From contig NZ_JAAN01000006.1 of the NCBI RefSeq assembly GCF_000559025.1, positions 1-57,461 of the forward strand: DNA of 57,461 nucleotides. Direction: 5' to 3'. This DNA comes from Luteimonas huabeiensis HB2. Its GTDB lineage: Bacteria > Pseudomonadota > Gammaproteobacteria > Xanthomonadales > Xanthomonadaceae. Of the stretch, positions 10,404 to 19,622 are shown piece by piece. Both the position numbers and the translations under genes were made by a program. Each line of letters starts with the position of its first letter. Within the stretch, counting starts at the first letter, position 1. Under the pieces are notes generated by a model, which was not told the origin of the DNA, did no database searches, and saw only the letters and a list, made by a program, of their open reading frames with translations.

Positions 10404-11291
10404 ATGGCCCAAGCTCCCGCAACCCACACGCAAGACGGCGGCGTCTACTTCGTGCCGCACGACAGCAAGTGGCCGCTGTTCGCCTCGGTGTTCCTGTTCC
10501 TCACCATGCTCGGCCTGGCCGGCTGGTTCAACGAGTCGTCCTGGGGCCGGCCCACGTTCTTCGTCGGCATCGCCGGCCTGTGCGCGATCCTGTTCAAGTG
10601 GTTCGCCGACGTGGTGCTGGAATCGGTATCGGGCTACTACAACAAGCAGGTCGATACCTCGTTCCGGATGGGGATGGTGTGGTTCATCTTCTCCGAGATC
10701 ATGTTCTTCGGCGCGTTCTTCGGCGCGCTGTTCTACGCGCGCACGCTGGCGCTGCCGTGGCTGGGCGGGGAAGGCTCGGGCGTGAGCACCAACGCCTTCC
10801 TGTGGGAAGGCTTCAGCGCCGCGTGGCCGAGCGCCGGCCCCGGCCAGGTCGGCGGCGACTTCCAGACCATCCCGGCCTGGGGCCTGCCGCTGCTCAACAC
10901 GCTGATCCTGCTGACCTCGGGCGTGACCATCACCATCGCCCACCACGCGCTCAAGGCCGAGCGCCGCCGCCAGGTGCTGCTGTTCCTCGGCCTGACCATC
11001 CTGCTCGGCTGCGTGTTCCTGTTCTTCCAGGTCGAGGAATACATCCACGCCTACCGCGACCTCAACCTCACGATGGGCTCGGGCATCTACGGCTCGACGT
11101 TCTTCATGCTGACCGGCTTCCACGGCGCCCACGTCACCCTCGGCACGATCATGCTGATCGTGATCTGGTTCCGCTGCCTCAAGGGCCACTTCAGCAAGGA
11201 AAACCACTTCGCCTTCGAGGCCGTGGCCTGGTACTGGCACTTCGTGGACGTGGTCTGGCTGGTGCTGTTTTTGTTCGTGTACGTGGTCTGA
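10404..11291 (+). CDS. ctaE: Cytochrome c oxidase subunit III
   Basis: Subunit III has seven predicted membrane helices in 295 residues, including MVWFIFSEIMFFGAFFGAL, the family glutamate in QVEEYIHA, and the closing segment WYWHFVDVVWLVLFLFVYVV. It stabilises the proton-pumping core in the inner membrane. The ATG at 10404 follows a short upstream leader after ctaG. It is the last gene of the plus-strand structural operon, and its stop is immediately followed by an inverted heptamer-repeat hairpin. Confidence 0.96.
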   Translation: MAQAPATHTQDGGVYFVPHDSKWPLFASVFLFLTMLGLAGWFNESSWGRPTFFVGIAGLCAILFKWFADVVLESVSGYYNKQVDTSFRMGMVWFIFSEIMFFGAFFGALFYARTLALPWLGGEGSGVSTNAFLWEGFSAAWPSAGPGQVGGDFQTIPAWGLPLLNTLILLTSGVTITIAHHALKAERRRQVLLFLGLTILLGCVFLFFQVEEYIHAYRDLNLTMGSGIYGSTFFMLTGFHGAHVTLGTIMLIVIWFRCLKGHFSKENHFAFEAVAWYWHFVDVVWLVLFLFVYVV

Positions 11292-11423
11292 GGCGGGGGC
11301 CAGAGGCCAGGGATCAGGGCTCAGGGCTCAGGGCTCAGGGCTCAGGGCCGCGCGTCTTGAAGTCCGGTCGCACTCGGGCTCTCATTCCCTGGCCCCTGGC
11401 CCCTGGCCCCTGGCCCCTGGCCC
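11292..11423. repeat. Convergent-gap hairpin element A (inverted heptamer arrays)
   Basis: The whole gap between the convergent ctaE and twin-TM genes is one structured element. The left arm (about 11296-11348) holds GGCCAGAGGCCAGGGA followed by about five TCAGGGC heptamers. The right arm (11385-11423) holds about five CCTGGCC heptamers. The arms are complementary over long stretches, for example GGCCAGAGGCCAGGGA against TCCCTGGCCCCTGGCC with one mismatch. The loop contains TCCGGTCGC (11363-11371). A near-identical arrangement fills the convergent gap at 42517-42641. It is likely a bidirectional transcript terminator that belongs to a repeat family. Confidence 0.75.
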
Positions 11424-11642
11424 TCAGCCCCCGATCCCGTGCGGCTCGATCCACCCCATCCAGATCGCCAGCATCACCAGCAGGATCAGCGCGACGGACA
11501 GGCCGATGCGCTTGGTCAGCGCGTTCACGGTGCGCTTGGTCTCGCCCTTGTCGACCAGCATGTAGTACAGGCCCGCGCCGAGGTTCCACAGGATGAGTAT
11601 CAGGAAGGCGACGATCAGCAGGGTCTTCAGCGAATCGTTCAT
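11424..11642 (-). CDS. Twin transmembrane protein of the cox cluster (DUF2909-like)
   Basis: A 72-residue protein with two hydrophobic helices (about residues 8-28 and 46-64) separated by a short charged loop, DKGETKRTVNALTKR. This is the size, topology and position of the DUF2909 'twin transmembrane' proteins found between ctaE and the SURF1 gene in proteobacterial cox loci. Its role is unknown; assembly or supernumerary-subunit roles are plausible. It is transcribed against ctaE and divergently from the SURF1 gene. Confidence 0.8.
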   Translation of the reverse strand: MNDSLKTLLIVAFLILILWNLGAGLYYMLVDKGETKRTVNALTKRIGLSVALILLVMLAIWMGWIEPHGIGG

Positions 11643-11701
11643 GGCGGTCTCCGGCGCGGGCGGCGCATGAGGGCATTATCGCAGCAGGCCGGAGGCGCCG
11701 G

Positions 11702-12421
11702 GTGAGGCGGTGGCCGACCCGCGTCGTCGGCTGGACGGCGGCGTTGCTGGCGATCGCGCTGTTCTGCGGGCTGGGCGCGTGGCAGCTCGACCGCGGCCGG
11801 CAGAAGCAGGCCATGCTCGATGCCGCCGCGCACACGCTGTCCGCGCGCCGGGCGCTGCCGCTCGACGCGGCGGCCGACGCCGCTTCGAGCGGCACGCACG
11901 CCTGGGCCGAGGGCGCCGGCCGCTTCGCCGACCTGCCGGCGGTGCTGCTCGACAACCAGCAGCGCAACGGCCGCCCCGGCCTGCGCGCCTATCGCGTGTT
12001 CCTGCCGGAGCAGGGGCGCGCGCCGCTGCTGGTGGAGCTGGGCTGGCTGCCGGTGCCGCCCGATCGCACGATTCCGGCGATCGCGCCGGCGCCGGCGTGG
12101 ACGCGCCTGCGCGGGCTGCTGTCGCCGCCGCCGTCGGCCGGCCTGGTCGCGCCGGCGGTGCAGCCGCAGGCCGACGGCAGCCTGCTGGTGCTGGCGCTCG
12201 ATCCCGAGGCGCTGGCCCGCGCGCTGGGGCTGCAGGCGCTGGCGCCGCGGGTGCTGCGCGCCGACCCGGAACTGCCCGGCGGCTACGCGCGCGACCTGCA
12301 GGTGCTGGCCAACACCCTGCCGCCCGAACGCCACCTGGGCTACGCGGTGCAGTGGTTCGGGCTGGCCGCGACGGTGCTGGTCACCGCGCTGATCCTCACC
12401 TTCCGCAGGTCCCGCCGATGA
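11702..12421 (+). CDS. SURF1 family cytochrome oxidase biogenesis protein
   Basis: SURF1 assists insertion or transfer of heme A during aa3 oxidase assembly in the inner membrane. The 239-residue protein has the family architecture: an N-terminal helix (about 10-30) ending in LGAWQLDRGRQK, a periplasmic domain with LLDNQQRNGRPGLRAYRVF and ELGWLPVP, and a C-terminal helix (about 210-230) preceded by RHLGYAVQWFGLA. All are recognised SURF1 signatures. It starts with GTG. Its stop overlaps the next gene by four bases (ATGA), indicating coupling with the downstream Sco-like gene and ctaA/ctaB. Confidence 0.92.
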   Translation: MRRWPTRVVGWTAALLAIALFCGLGAWQLDRGRQKQAMLDAAAHTLSARRALPLDAAADAASSGTHAWAEGAGRFADLPAVLLDNQQRNGRPGLRAYRVFLPEQGRAPLLVELGWLPVPPDRTIPAIAPAPAWTRLRGLLSPPPSAGLVAPAVQPQADGSLLVLALDPEALARALGLQALAPRVLRADPELPGGYARDLQVLANTLPPERHLGYAVQWFGLAATVLVTALILTFRRSRR

Positions 12422-12987
12422 ACGCGCCCGTGTCCCGTCCGCAGCGCAACCGCAACCGCGGTTTGCTGGTGCTGATCGTCGTCGTCTTCCTCGGCAGCGC
12501 GCTGGTGGCCGGCGCGCTGCGCTTCTCCGGCTGGCGGCCGGAGGGCATGCGCAACCACGGCGAGCTGCTGCAGCCGCCCGGCGACCTGCGCGAGGTGTCG
12601 GTGCGCACGGTCGACGGCGGCGAATACCGCTGGAACCCGGCCGAGCGGCTGTGGCGGATCGTGCTGGCGCCGCCGGCCGGCTGCGCCGGGGAGTGCGTGC
12701 GCTTGTCGGCCGACCTCGACAAGGTCTGGCGGCTGTTCGGCCGCGAGGCCGACCGCGTGCACATCCTGTGGATGGGCGAGCCGCCCGAGGGCGCGGTGCG
12801 CGATCCGGCGCTGCGCGTGCTGCGCGAGGACGCCGCGTTCCGCGCCGCGCTGCCGCGCCAGGACGACCCGGCCGGCGTGCCGGTGTACGTGGTGGATCCG
12901 AACGGCTTCGTCATTCTGCGCTACCCTCCCGGCTTCGATGCGGGACACCTGCGCGAAGACCTGTCCCGACTGCTGAAACTGAAGTGA
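12418..12987 (+). CDS. Membrane-anchored Sco-like thioredoxin-fold protein
   Basis: A 189-residue protein with one N-terminal membrane helix (about residues 14-36) and a periplasmic domain. The domain contains a CxxxC pair (CAGEC, in PAGCAGECVRLS) at the position of the Sco copper site, followed by a predicted helix and the end motif VYVVDPNGFVILRYPPG, which resembles the Sco/thioredoxin C-terminal strand. Similarity to classical Sco1 is remote, and most of the Sco core is not obvious. Overlap with the SURF1 gene and placement before heme A synthase strongly suggest a role in oxidase copper or thiol chemistry. It could instead be a lineage-specific relative with no metal site. Confidence 0.7.
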   Translation: MNAPVSRPQRNRNRGLLVLIVVVFLGSALVAGALRFSGWRPEGMRNHGELLQPPGDLREVSVRTVDGGEYRWNPAERLWRIVLAPPAGCAGECVRLSADLDKVWRLFGREADRVHILWMGEPPEGAVRDPALRVLREDAAFRAALPRQDDPAGVPVYVVDPNGFVILRYPPGFDAGHLREDLSRLLKLK

Positions 12988-13027
12988 CCGCCGCGCCGTC
13001 CAGGCGCCCGTGCGGCCCGATCGCCCG

Positions 13028-14269
13028 ATGAACGCTCCCACCGCCCCCGACGCTCCCAAGCCCGCGCCCCGCCGCGCGCCCTATCGACATTTCCACCGCA
13101 TCGCCTGGCTGGCGGTGGCGCTGACCCTGGCGGTGGTGGTGTTCGGCGCCTTCGTGCGCCTGTCCGATGCCGGCCTGAGCTGTCCGGACTGGCCGACCTG
13201 CTACGGCCGCGCGACCTGGCCGCAGGCGCCGGAGGAGGTGGCCGGCCACGCCGCCACCGACATCCGCCCGCTGGAGACCCACAAGGCCTGGCGCGAGCAG
13301 GTGCACCGCCACATCGCCGCGGCGCTGGGCGTGCTGGTGCTGACGCTGGCGCTGCTGGCCGCGCGCCGGCGCCGCTTCGGCATCGCGCAGATCCTGGGCG
13401 CCTCGGTGCTGGTCGCCGCGGCGATCCCGGTCTACATGGCCGGGCACCAGATGGAGGCGCTGGCGATCGCGGCGCTCGGCGAGGCGCTGTTGCTGTTGGC
13501 GGCGCTGCGCTGGTCGAACGTCGATCTGGCGCGCGCCGCGGCGCTGACGCTGGCGGTGATCGTGTTCCAGGCGCTGTTGGGCAAGTGGACGGTGACCCTG
13601 CTGCTCAAGCCGGTGATCGTGATGGGCCACCTGCTGGGCGGCCTGCTGACCTTCTCGCTGCTGACCTGGATGGCCTGGCGCGCCACCGACCTGCCGATCC
13701 GGCTGGCCGGCGCGCGCGGGCTGCGCCTGTTCCTGTGGGCGGCGCTGGCGGTGCTGGCGGTGCAGATCGCGCTGGGCGGCTGGGTCAGCGCCAACTACGC
13801 CGCGCTGGCCTGCGGCGGCGGCGGCTGGACCACCGCGACCCCGCACGCCATCGATTTCCCCAAGTGCGTGGGCCAGTGGTGGCCGCCGGCCGATTTCCGC
13901 GAGGGCTTCGTGCTGTGGCGCGGGATCGGCGTCGATTACGAGGGCGGCATCCTCGACGGACAGGCGCGCATCGCCATCCAGATGGCGCACCGCCTGTTCG
14001 CGGTGGTCGCCTTCGGCGTGCTGCTGGCGCTGGCCGCGCGCCTGCTGCGCACGCCGGGCCTGCGCGGCTGGGGCGCCGCGCTGGGCCTGCTGGCGCTGGC
14101 GCAGGTGGCGCTGGGCATCCTCAACGTCAAGCTGGCGCTGCCGCTGCCGGTGGCGGTGCTGCACAACGCCGGCGCGGCGCTGCTGCTGTTCGTGCTGGTC
14201 TCGCTCGTGGCGCGGGTGCGCGAGGTCGATCTCGGCGCGCACGAGGCCGCACCCGGGGCCGGGCACTGA
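13028..14269 (+). CDS. ctaA: Heme A synthase (COX15/CtaA)
   Basis: Oxidises the C8 methyl of heme O to the formyl group of heme A. The 413-residue protein has eight predicted membrane helices in two pseudo-symmetric halves. Expected signatures are [21 protein letters not shown] near the first helix, conserved histidines in the [16 protein letters not shown] segment and in MAHRLFAVV, and [10 protein letters not shown] near the end. The ATG at 13028 is preferred over an in-frame GTG at 13010. It lies 40 bases after the Sco-like gene and one base before ctaB. Confidence 0.94.
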   Translation: MNAPTAPDAPKPAPRRAPYRHFHRIAWLAVALTLAVVVFGAFVRLSDAGLSCPDWPTCYGRATWPQAPEEVAGHAATDIRPLETHKAWREQVHRHIAAALGVLVLTLALLAARRRRFGIAQILGASVLVAAAIPVYMAGHQMEALAIAALGEALLLLAALRWSNVDLARAAALTLAVIVFQALLGKWTVTLLLKPVIVMGHLLGGLLTFSLLTWMAWRATDLPIRLAGARGLRLFLWAALAVLAVQIALGGWVSANYAALACGGGGWTTATPHAIDFPKCVGQWWPPADFREGFVLWRGIGVDYEGGILDGQARIAIQMAHRLFAVVAFGVLLALAARLLRTPGLRGWGAALGLLALAQVALGILNVKLALPLPVAVLHNAGAALLLFVLVSLVARVREVDLGAHEAAPGAGH

Positions 14270-14270
14270 G

Positions 14271-15179
14271 ATGGCGGTGCCGCTGCGCCAGTACTGGGTG
14301 CTGACCAAGCCGCGCGTGGTCGCGCTGATCGCGTTCACCGCGCTGGTGGGCATGTTCCTGGCGGTGCCGGGGCTGCCGCCGCTGCGCGAGACGGTGTTCG
14401 GCCTGCTCGGGATCTGGCTGGCGGCCGCGTCGGCGGCGGCGATCAACCACCTGATCGACCAGCGCATCGACCGCGTGATGGCCCGCACCGCGCACCGTCC
14501 GCTGCCCACCGGCGCGCTGAACTCGGCGCAGGTGCTGATCTTCGCGGTGCTGCTGGGCGCGGCCTCGATGGCGATCCTGATCGTGCTGGTGAACCCGCTG
14601 ACCGCGGCGCTGACCTTCTTCGCCCTGATCGGCTACGCCATCGTCTACACCGGCTTCCTCAAGCGCGCCACGCCGCAGAACATCGTCATCGGCGGGCTGG
14701 CCGGCGCCGCGCCGCCGGCGCTGGGCTGGGCGGCGATCACCGGCACCCTCGATCCGCACGCGCTGCTGCTGGTGCTGATCGTGTTCGTGTGGACGCCGCC
14801 GCACTTCTGGGCGCTGGCGATCTTCCGCCGCGACGACTACGCCCGCGCGCTGATCCCGATGCTGCCGGTCACCCACGGCGTGGTCTATACGCGCTGGCAG
14901 ATCCTGTTCTACACCCTGCTGCTGGTGGCGGCCACGGTGCTGCCCTGGGCCACCGGCATGAGCGGCCTGTTCTACCTGGGCGGCGCGCTGGTGCTGGGCG
15001 CGGTGTTCGTCTGGTACGCCTGGAAGCTGCTGGACCCGCCGGACGAGCTGTTCGCGATGCGGGTGTTCAACTACTCGGTGGTCTACCTGATGGCGCTGTT
15101 CGCCTTCCTGCTGGTCGACCACTGGCTGCAGCCGTGGCTGGCGCCGCCGCCGCTCATGGAGTTCCAGCGCGTCGGCTGA
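14271..15179 (+). CDS. ctaB: Protoheme IX farnesyltransferase (heme O synthase)
   Basis: Transfers a farnesyl group to heme B to give heme O, the substrate of CtaA. The 302-residue UbiA-family protein has about nine membrane helices. The prenyl-diphosphate-binding motif NHLIDQRID places N59, D63 and D67 in N-x3-D-x3-D spacing, followed by [12 protein letters not shown]. The second conserved loop holds [12 protein letters not shown] single base separates it from ctaA, so the pair is an operon. It completes the heme A branch and the oxidase module. Confidence 0.95.
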   Translation: MAVPLRQYWVLTKPRVVALIAFTALVGMFLAVPGLPPLRETVFGLLGIWLAAASAAAINHLIDQRIDRVMARTAHRPLPTGALNSAQVLIFAVLLGAASMAILIVLVNPLTAALTFFALIGYAIVYTGFLKRATPQNIVIGGLAGAAPPALGWAAITGTLDPHALLLVLIVFVWTPPHFWALAIFRRDDYARALIPMLPVTHGVVYTRWQILFYTLLLVAATVLPWATGMSGLFYLGGALVLGAVFVWYAWKLLDPPDELFAMRVFNYSVVYLMALFAFLLVDHWLQPWLAPPPLMEFQRVG

Positions 15180-15252
15180 GCGCGCGGATTGACGCCTGCC
15201 TCACGGAGGGCGTCGGAGACTCGGGGCCTTCCGCACGCGCCGGGGAGGCGCC

Positions 15253-16230
15253 ATGGCCAGACCGATCTGGAGCGGCACGCTGTCGTTCGGGTTGCTCAAC
15301 ATCCCCGTCTCGCTGATGGCCGGCGAGCGCCGCACCGACCTGCAGTTCCGCATGCTCGATTCGCGCGACAACGCGCGCGTGCGCTACGAGCGCGTCAACG
15401 CCGACACCGGCGAGGAAGTGCCCTGGAAGGACGTGGTCAAGGCCTACGAGTACGACAAGGACAGCTACGTCGTGCTGGAGCCGGAGGACCTGCAGGCCGC
15501 GGCGCCGGAGAGCCGCGATTCCATCGACGTGGACAGCTTCGTCGATGCCGGCGAGATCGGCCCGCAGTATTTCGAGAAGCCCTACGTGCTGGTGCCGGCG
15601 AAGAAGGCCGAGAAGGGCTACGTGCTGCTGCGCGAGGCGCTGGCGCGCACCGGCAAGGCCGGCATCGCGCGGGTGGTGATCCGCACCCGCGAACACCTGT
15701 GCGCGGTGCTGCCGCGCGGCGACGCGCTGCTGTTGCTGATGATGCGCTTCCCGCAGGAGCTGGTGGACGTGGACGAGTACCGGCTGCCGGAGGCCGACGC
15801 CAAGGGCTTCCGCATCACCGACAAGGAGCGCGCGTTCTCCGAGCAGCTGATCGAGACCATGTCCGCGCCGTGGGACCCGTCGCAGTACCGCGACGACTTC
15901 CGCGAACGCCTGCAGGAGGCGATCCGCAAGCGCATGGAGTCCAAGGGCCTGGTCCAGAAGCACGAGGAGGCCGACGCCGAGATCGGCGAGGACGCCGCCA
16001 CCAACGTGGTCGATTTCATGGAGCTGCTGCAGCAGAGCATCGCCCGCAACAAGCGCACCCCGGCGAAGAAGGCGCCCGCGGCCGCGCAGAAGAAGGCCGC
16101 CGCCAAGGCGCCCGCCAAGGCGGCGAAGAAGGCGGCCAAGAAGGCGGCCAAGAAGGCCGCCAGGAAGGCGCCGGCCAAGTCCGCCAAGCAGGCCGCGTCC
16201 GGCCGCGCGGCGCCGCGCAAGCGCGCCTGA
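15253..16230 (+). CDS. ku: Non-homologous end-joining protein Ku
   Basis: Bacterial Ku forms a homodimeric ring on DNA ends and recruits LigD. The Ku core occupies residues 1-260, beginning with the characteristic RPIWSGTLSFGLLNIPVSL and containing the minimal LigD-interaction region around residues 200-260. Residues about 267-325 form a Lys/Ala tail with repeated AKKA blocks, resembling histone H1 tails and longer than in minimal Ku proteins. A GGGGAGG ribosome site precedes the ATG. The next gene, 49 bases downstream, encodes a LigD-type polymerase domain. Confidence 0.95.
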   Translation: MARPIWSGTLSFGLLNIPVSLMAGERRTDLQFRMLDSRDNARVRYERVNADTGEEVPWKDVVKAYEYDKDSYVVLEPEDLQAAAPESRDSIDVDSFVDAGEIGPQYFEKPYVLVPAKKAEKGYVLLREALARTGKAGIARVVIRTREHLCAVLPRGDALLLLMMRFPQELVDVDEYRLPEADAKGFRITDKERAFSEQLIETMSAPWDPSQYRDDFRERLQEAIRKRMESKGLVQKHEEADAEIGEDAATNVVDFMELLQQSIARNKRTPAKKAPAAAQKKAAAKAPAKAAKKAAKKAAKKAARKAPAKSAKQAASGRAAPRKRA

Positions 16231-16279
16231 GGCCGGCGCCCGCCGCCGGCGGGCCGGCCCCGCACCCCGGGAGGAGCCC

Positions 16280-17170
16280 ATGGCCAGACCCCGCCGCGAA
16301 CGCGAGCCGCCCCGCCTCACCAGCCCCGACAAGGTGGTCTACGCCCGCCAGGGCATCACCAAGCGCCAGGTCGCCGACTACTACCGCGCGGTCGCCGCGC
16401 GGCTGCTGCCCCAGGTCGCGCGGCGCCCGCTGTCGCTGCTGCGCTGCCCGGACGGCGCGGGCGGCCCGTGCTTCTTCCAGAAGCACCATGCCGATGCGCT
16501 GGGCGAGGGCGTGCATGCGGTCGCCCTGCGCGAGCAGGACGGCGGCGAGGCGGACTATCTCTACATCGAGGACGTCGAGGGCCTGCTCGCGCTGGTGCAG
16601 ATGAACACCCTGGAGCTGCACCCCTGGGGCGCGACCATCGACGACCTGGAGCACCCGGACCGGCTGGTGTTCGACCTCGATCCCGGCCCCGGCGTGGGCT
16701 GGAAGGCGGTGATCGCCGGCGCCCGCGACGTGCGCGCGCGCCTGCGCGCGCTCGGCCTGGAGAGCTTCGCGCGGCTGTCCGGCGGCAAGGGCGTGCACGT
16801 GGTGGCGCCGATCCGTCCCGGCCCGGGCTGGGACGAGGCCAAGGGCTTCTGCGAGGCGGTCGCCGGCGCGATGGCCGCGCAGCGGCCCGATCGCTACGTG
16901 GCCACGGCCAGCAAGGCCAGGCGCCGCGGGGTGATCTTCATCGACTGGCTGCGCAACGGCCGCGGCGCGACCAGCGTGGCCAGCTGGTCGCTGCGCGCGC
17001 GCGAGGGCGCCGGCGTCGCCATGCCGGTGCGCTGGGAGGAACTGGGCAGGGTGGCCTCGGGCGATCAGTACGACCTGCGCCGGGCGCAGCGCCGCGCCGC
17101 CTCGCTGCGCACCGACCCCTGGCGCGGCTGGGCGCAGGCGCTGCGGCAGCGCCTGCCCAGGCTCGGGTAG
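16280..17170 (+). CDS. Stand-alone LigD polymerase (primase-polymerase) domain protein
   Basis: A 296-residue protein matching only the POL domain of LigD, which fills gaps and adds ribonucleotides at broken ends. The N-terminus LTSPDKVVYARQGITKRQVA and LRCPDG.....FFQKHH are typical. The catalytic metal ligands are D132 and D134 (FDLDPGPG) and D222 (FIDWLRN); SGGKGVHV at 167-174 is the nucleotide-binding histidine motif. It ends without ligase or phosphoesterase domains, unlike the multi-domain LigD common in relatives. It lies directly downstream of ku in a likely two-gene operon, and the ligase partner must be elsewhere. Confidence 0.9.
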   Translation: MARPRREREPPRLTSPDKVVYARQGITKRQVADYYRAVAARLLPQVARRPLSLLRCPDGAGGPCFFQKHHADALGEGVHAVALREQDGGEADYLYIEDVEGLLALVQMNTLELHPWGATIDDLEHPDRLVFDLDPGPGVGWKAVIAGARDVRARLRALGLESFARLSGGKGVHVVAPIRPGPGWDEAKGFCEAVAGAMAAQRPDRYVATASKARRRGVIFIDWLRNGRGATSVASWSLRAREGAGVAMPVRWEELGRVASGDQYDLRRAQRRAASLRTDPWRGWAQALRQRLPRLG

Positions 17171-17200
17171 AGCCGCGCGCGGGCGCGGTCGCCCCGCGGC

Positions 17201-19552
17201 TCACTCCGTGCGCAGGCGCACCTCGTCCACGACCCACATGGCCGGCCGGGTGTCGCCGGTGAACACGAGGCACAGGTCGGCGCGCCCGGCGGCGGGCGGC
17301 AGTTCGGCGTCGAGGACGGCGAAACCGTCGGCGCCGGGCGCTTCCGGCAGCGGGACCTCGGCGACCACCGGGCCTTCGCAGCCGCCGCGGTGCACGCGCA
17401 GCTCGCCGTGCGCGGCGGTGGCGGGCGCGAAGCGCCGCGCGGGCTCGTCGTGGGCGAGCTGGAAGGCGTAGGGCATGCGCCCGGCGCGCACGCGCAGGCC
17501 GACGATGCCGTCCAGTTCGGCATCGCGCCACAGCCAGCAGGGATAGAAGATGTCCACGTCGAAGTCGTCGCGGGGCCCGCGCAGCGGGCCGTCGTCCTCC
17601 AGCCGCAGGCGCAGCGAGCCGGGGCCGGGGCAGGCCTCGAGCCGGCGATCGCTGCGCGCGAGCAGGCTTTCGGCGCTGTAGCGGTGCAGGCTAGGCGCGG
17701 CCAGCGCGTCGTCGCCGTGGAAGGCGGCCGCGCGCACGGTGGCCGGCAGCGCCAGCGTCAGCGGGCGCTCGTAGCGGGCGGAGGCGGCGGTGGGCGCGCT
17801 GCCGTCGGTGGTGTAGCGCAGCGGATAGCCGAGCGGATTGCGCAGCCTCACCTCGACCCGGCCGGCCACGCGTTCCTCGCGCACGTCGGCCTGCACCTGG
17901 AACGGCGTGCGCGCGTAGGCGATGCCGGTGGCGCGGTAGCGGGCGAGCTGCGCGGGCAGGCGGTCGAGGAAACCCGCCCAGTCGCGCCGCGCGGGCGGCG
18001 TCCAGGCGATCTCCGCCAGCGCGGCGATGCGCGGGAACACGTGGTGCTGCACGCGCTCGAAGCTGCGCACGTGTTCGGTCCACAGGTTGGCCTGCACGCC
18101 GAGCACGTGGCGCGCCTGCTGCGCGTCGAGCGCCGCCGGCACCGGCTCGAAGGCGTAGACCTGCTGCAGGGTGTTGGTGGCCGGCCGCCCCGGCGGCTCG
18201 TCCGGCGAATCGGTCTGCAGGTAGTCCAGGTACAGGGGCGAGACCGGGGTCATCACCACGTCGTGGCCCAGCTGGGCGGCGGCGATGCCGCCCTCGATGC
18301 CGCGCCAGGACATCACCGTCGCTTCCGGCGGCAGGCCGCCGTCGAGGATCTCGTCCCAGCCGATCGCGCGGCGTCCGCGGGCCTGCAGGAAGCGCGCCAT
18401 GCGCCCGATGAAATGGCTCTGCAGCGCGGCCTCGTCGGCCACGCCCAGCTCGCGCATGCGCGCCTGCACCCGCGGCGAGGCCTGCCACTGGTCCTTGACC
18501 GCCTCGTCGCCGCCCAGGTGCACGTAGCGCCCCGGGAACAGCGCCACCACCTCGGCCAGCACGTTCTCCAGGAACGCGAAGGTGCTGTCCTCGACGTTGA
18601 ACAGCGTGGTGTTGACGCCCCATTCGTTGAGCACCGCGACCGGCGCGCCGGTCACGCCCAGTTCCGGGTACGCGGCCACGGCCGCCTGCGCGTGGCCGGG
18701 CATGTCGATCTCGGGCACCACCGCGATGTGGCGCGCGGCGGCGTAGGCGACGATGTCGCGGATCTGCTCCTGGGTGTAGTGGCCGCAGTAGGGCACCGGC
18801 CGGCCGGTCGCGGGATCGACGCCGCCGTCGCCGGCGGGGATGCGGCAGCCGCCGATCTCGGTCAGGCGCGGGTAGCGCTTGATCTCGATGCGCCAGCCCT
18901 GGTCGTCGGTGAGGTGCCAGTGGAAGGTGTTGAGCTTGTGCAGCGCCATCGCGTCGAGCAGGCGCTTGATCTCGTCCACGCTCTGGAAGTGGCGCGCGGA
19001 ATCGAGCATCAGGCCACGCCAGCCGAAGCGCGGGGCGTCGTCGATGCGCACCGCCGGCAGTTCCACCCGCGCCGCGCGGCCGGTGCCGGCGAGTTGCCAC
19101 AGCGTGGTGGCGCCGTGCTGCAGGCCGGCGCTGGTGCGCGCGGTCACCTCGACCGCGTCCGCGCCGACGCGCAGGCGGTAGCCCTCGTCGTGGAGGTCCA
19201 GCGCCGGGTCGATGCGGAACCGCAGGCCGGCGCCGGCGTCGCCGGAGGCGGCCGGGCGCAGCCCGCGCGAGCGCTGCAGCAATCCGGCGAAGTGTTCGGC
19301 CACCGCCTGCGCGCCGGCGCCCTCGGCGAAGTAGCGGGTGCGGCCATCGAGCACGAACCGGCCCGGCTGCGGCGCGATCGAGGCCGGCAGCGGCACCAGC
19401 GCATCGTGGCCGGCCGCGGCCTGCGGGGCGGCGGTGCCGGCGTCGGGGGCCGCCGCCGGGGCCGTGGGGGGCGCGCCCGGGCGGCCGCTGCAGGCCGACA
19501 GCGCGATCAGGACGCAGGCCAGCGCGGCCGGGCGGAGCGGGTACGGATGCAT
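17201..19552 (-). CDS. Beta-N-acetylhexosaminidase, GH20 lipoprotein
   Basis: Cleaves terminal GlcNAc from chito-oligosaccharides by substrate-assisted catalysis. The 783-residue protein begins with a lipoprotein signal peptide (lipobox LSAC, C21), so it should be membrane-anchored in the periplasm or on the outer membrane. The GH20b domain covers about 50-170 and the catalytic barrel about 175-520, with the GGDE motif placing the catalytic pair at D349-E350 and the substrate-binding HWHLTDDQGWR at 211-221. Residues 550-783 form a beta-rich C-terminal part. It follows the TonB receptor and kinase genes on the same strand, so it supplies GlcNAc to the nag pathway. Confidence 0.93.
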   Translation of the reverse strand: MHPYPLRPAALACVLIALSACSGRPGAPPTAPAAAPDAGTAAPQAAAGHDALVPLPASIAPQPGRFVLDGRTRYFAEGAGAQAVAEHFAGLLQRSRGLRPAASGDAGAGLRFRIDPALDLHDEGYRLRVGADAVEVTARTSAGLQHGATTLWQLAGTGRAARVELPAVRIDDAPRFGWRGLMLDSARHFQSVDEIKRLLDAMALHKLNTFHWHLTDDQGWRIEIKRYPRLTEIGGCRIPAGDGGVDPATGRPVPYCGHYTQEQIRDIVAYAAARHIAVVPEIDMPGHAQAAVAAYPELGVTGAPVAVLNEWGVNTTLFNVEDSTFAFLENVLAEVVALFPGRYVHLGGDEAVKDQWQASPRVQARMRELGVADEAALQSHFIGRMARFLQARGRRAIGWDEILDGGLPPEATVMSWRGIEGGIAAAQLGHDVVMTPVSPLYLDYLQTDSPDEPPGRPATNTLQQVYAFEPVPAALDAQQARHVLGVQANLWTEHVRSFERVQHHVFPRIAALAEIAWTPPARRDWAGFLDRLPAQLARYRATGIAYARTPFQVQADVREERVAGRVEVRLRNPLGYPLRYTTDGSAPTAASARYERPLTLALPATVRAAAFHGDDALAAPSLHRYSAESLLARSDRRLEACPGPGSLRLRLEDDGPLRGPRDDFDVDIFYPCWLWRDAELDGIVGLRVRAGRMPYAFQLAHDEPARRFAPATAAHGELRVHRGGCEGPVVAEVPLPEAPGADGFAVLDAELPPAAGRADLCLVFTGDTRPAMWVVDEVRLRTE

Positions 19553-19582
19553 CGGCGTCTCCTCTGCGATGCCGGCGCCGGA

Positions 19583-19605
19583 GGCGGCGGGGAAGCCCCG
19601 CCGCC
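19583..19605 (-). terminator. Hairpin between TonB receptor and hexosaminidase
   Basis: A perfect 10-bp GC stem, GGCGGCGGGG (19583-19592) with CCCCGCCGCC (19596-19605), closes a 3-base loop in the 70-base gap after the receptor gene. No U-tract follows. It could attenuate or stabilise the receptor transcript relative to the downstream hexosaminidase gene. Confidence 0.45.
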
Positions 19606-19622
19606 GATCCGGCGATGCGCCT

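Noticed and set aside
11292..11423. Possible riboswitch or ncRNA in the ctaE downstream region
   Set aside because: The structure is fully explained by opposing heptamer arrays between convergent genes, and the same design recurs at 42.5 kb.
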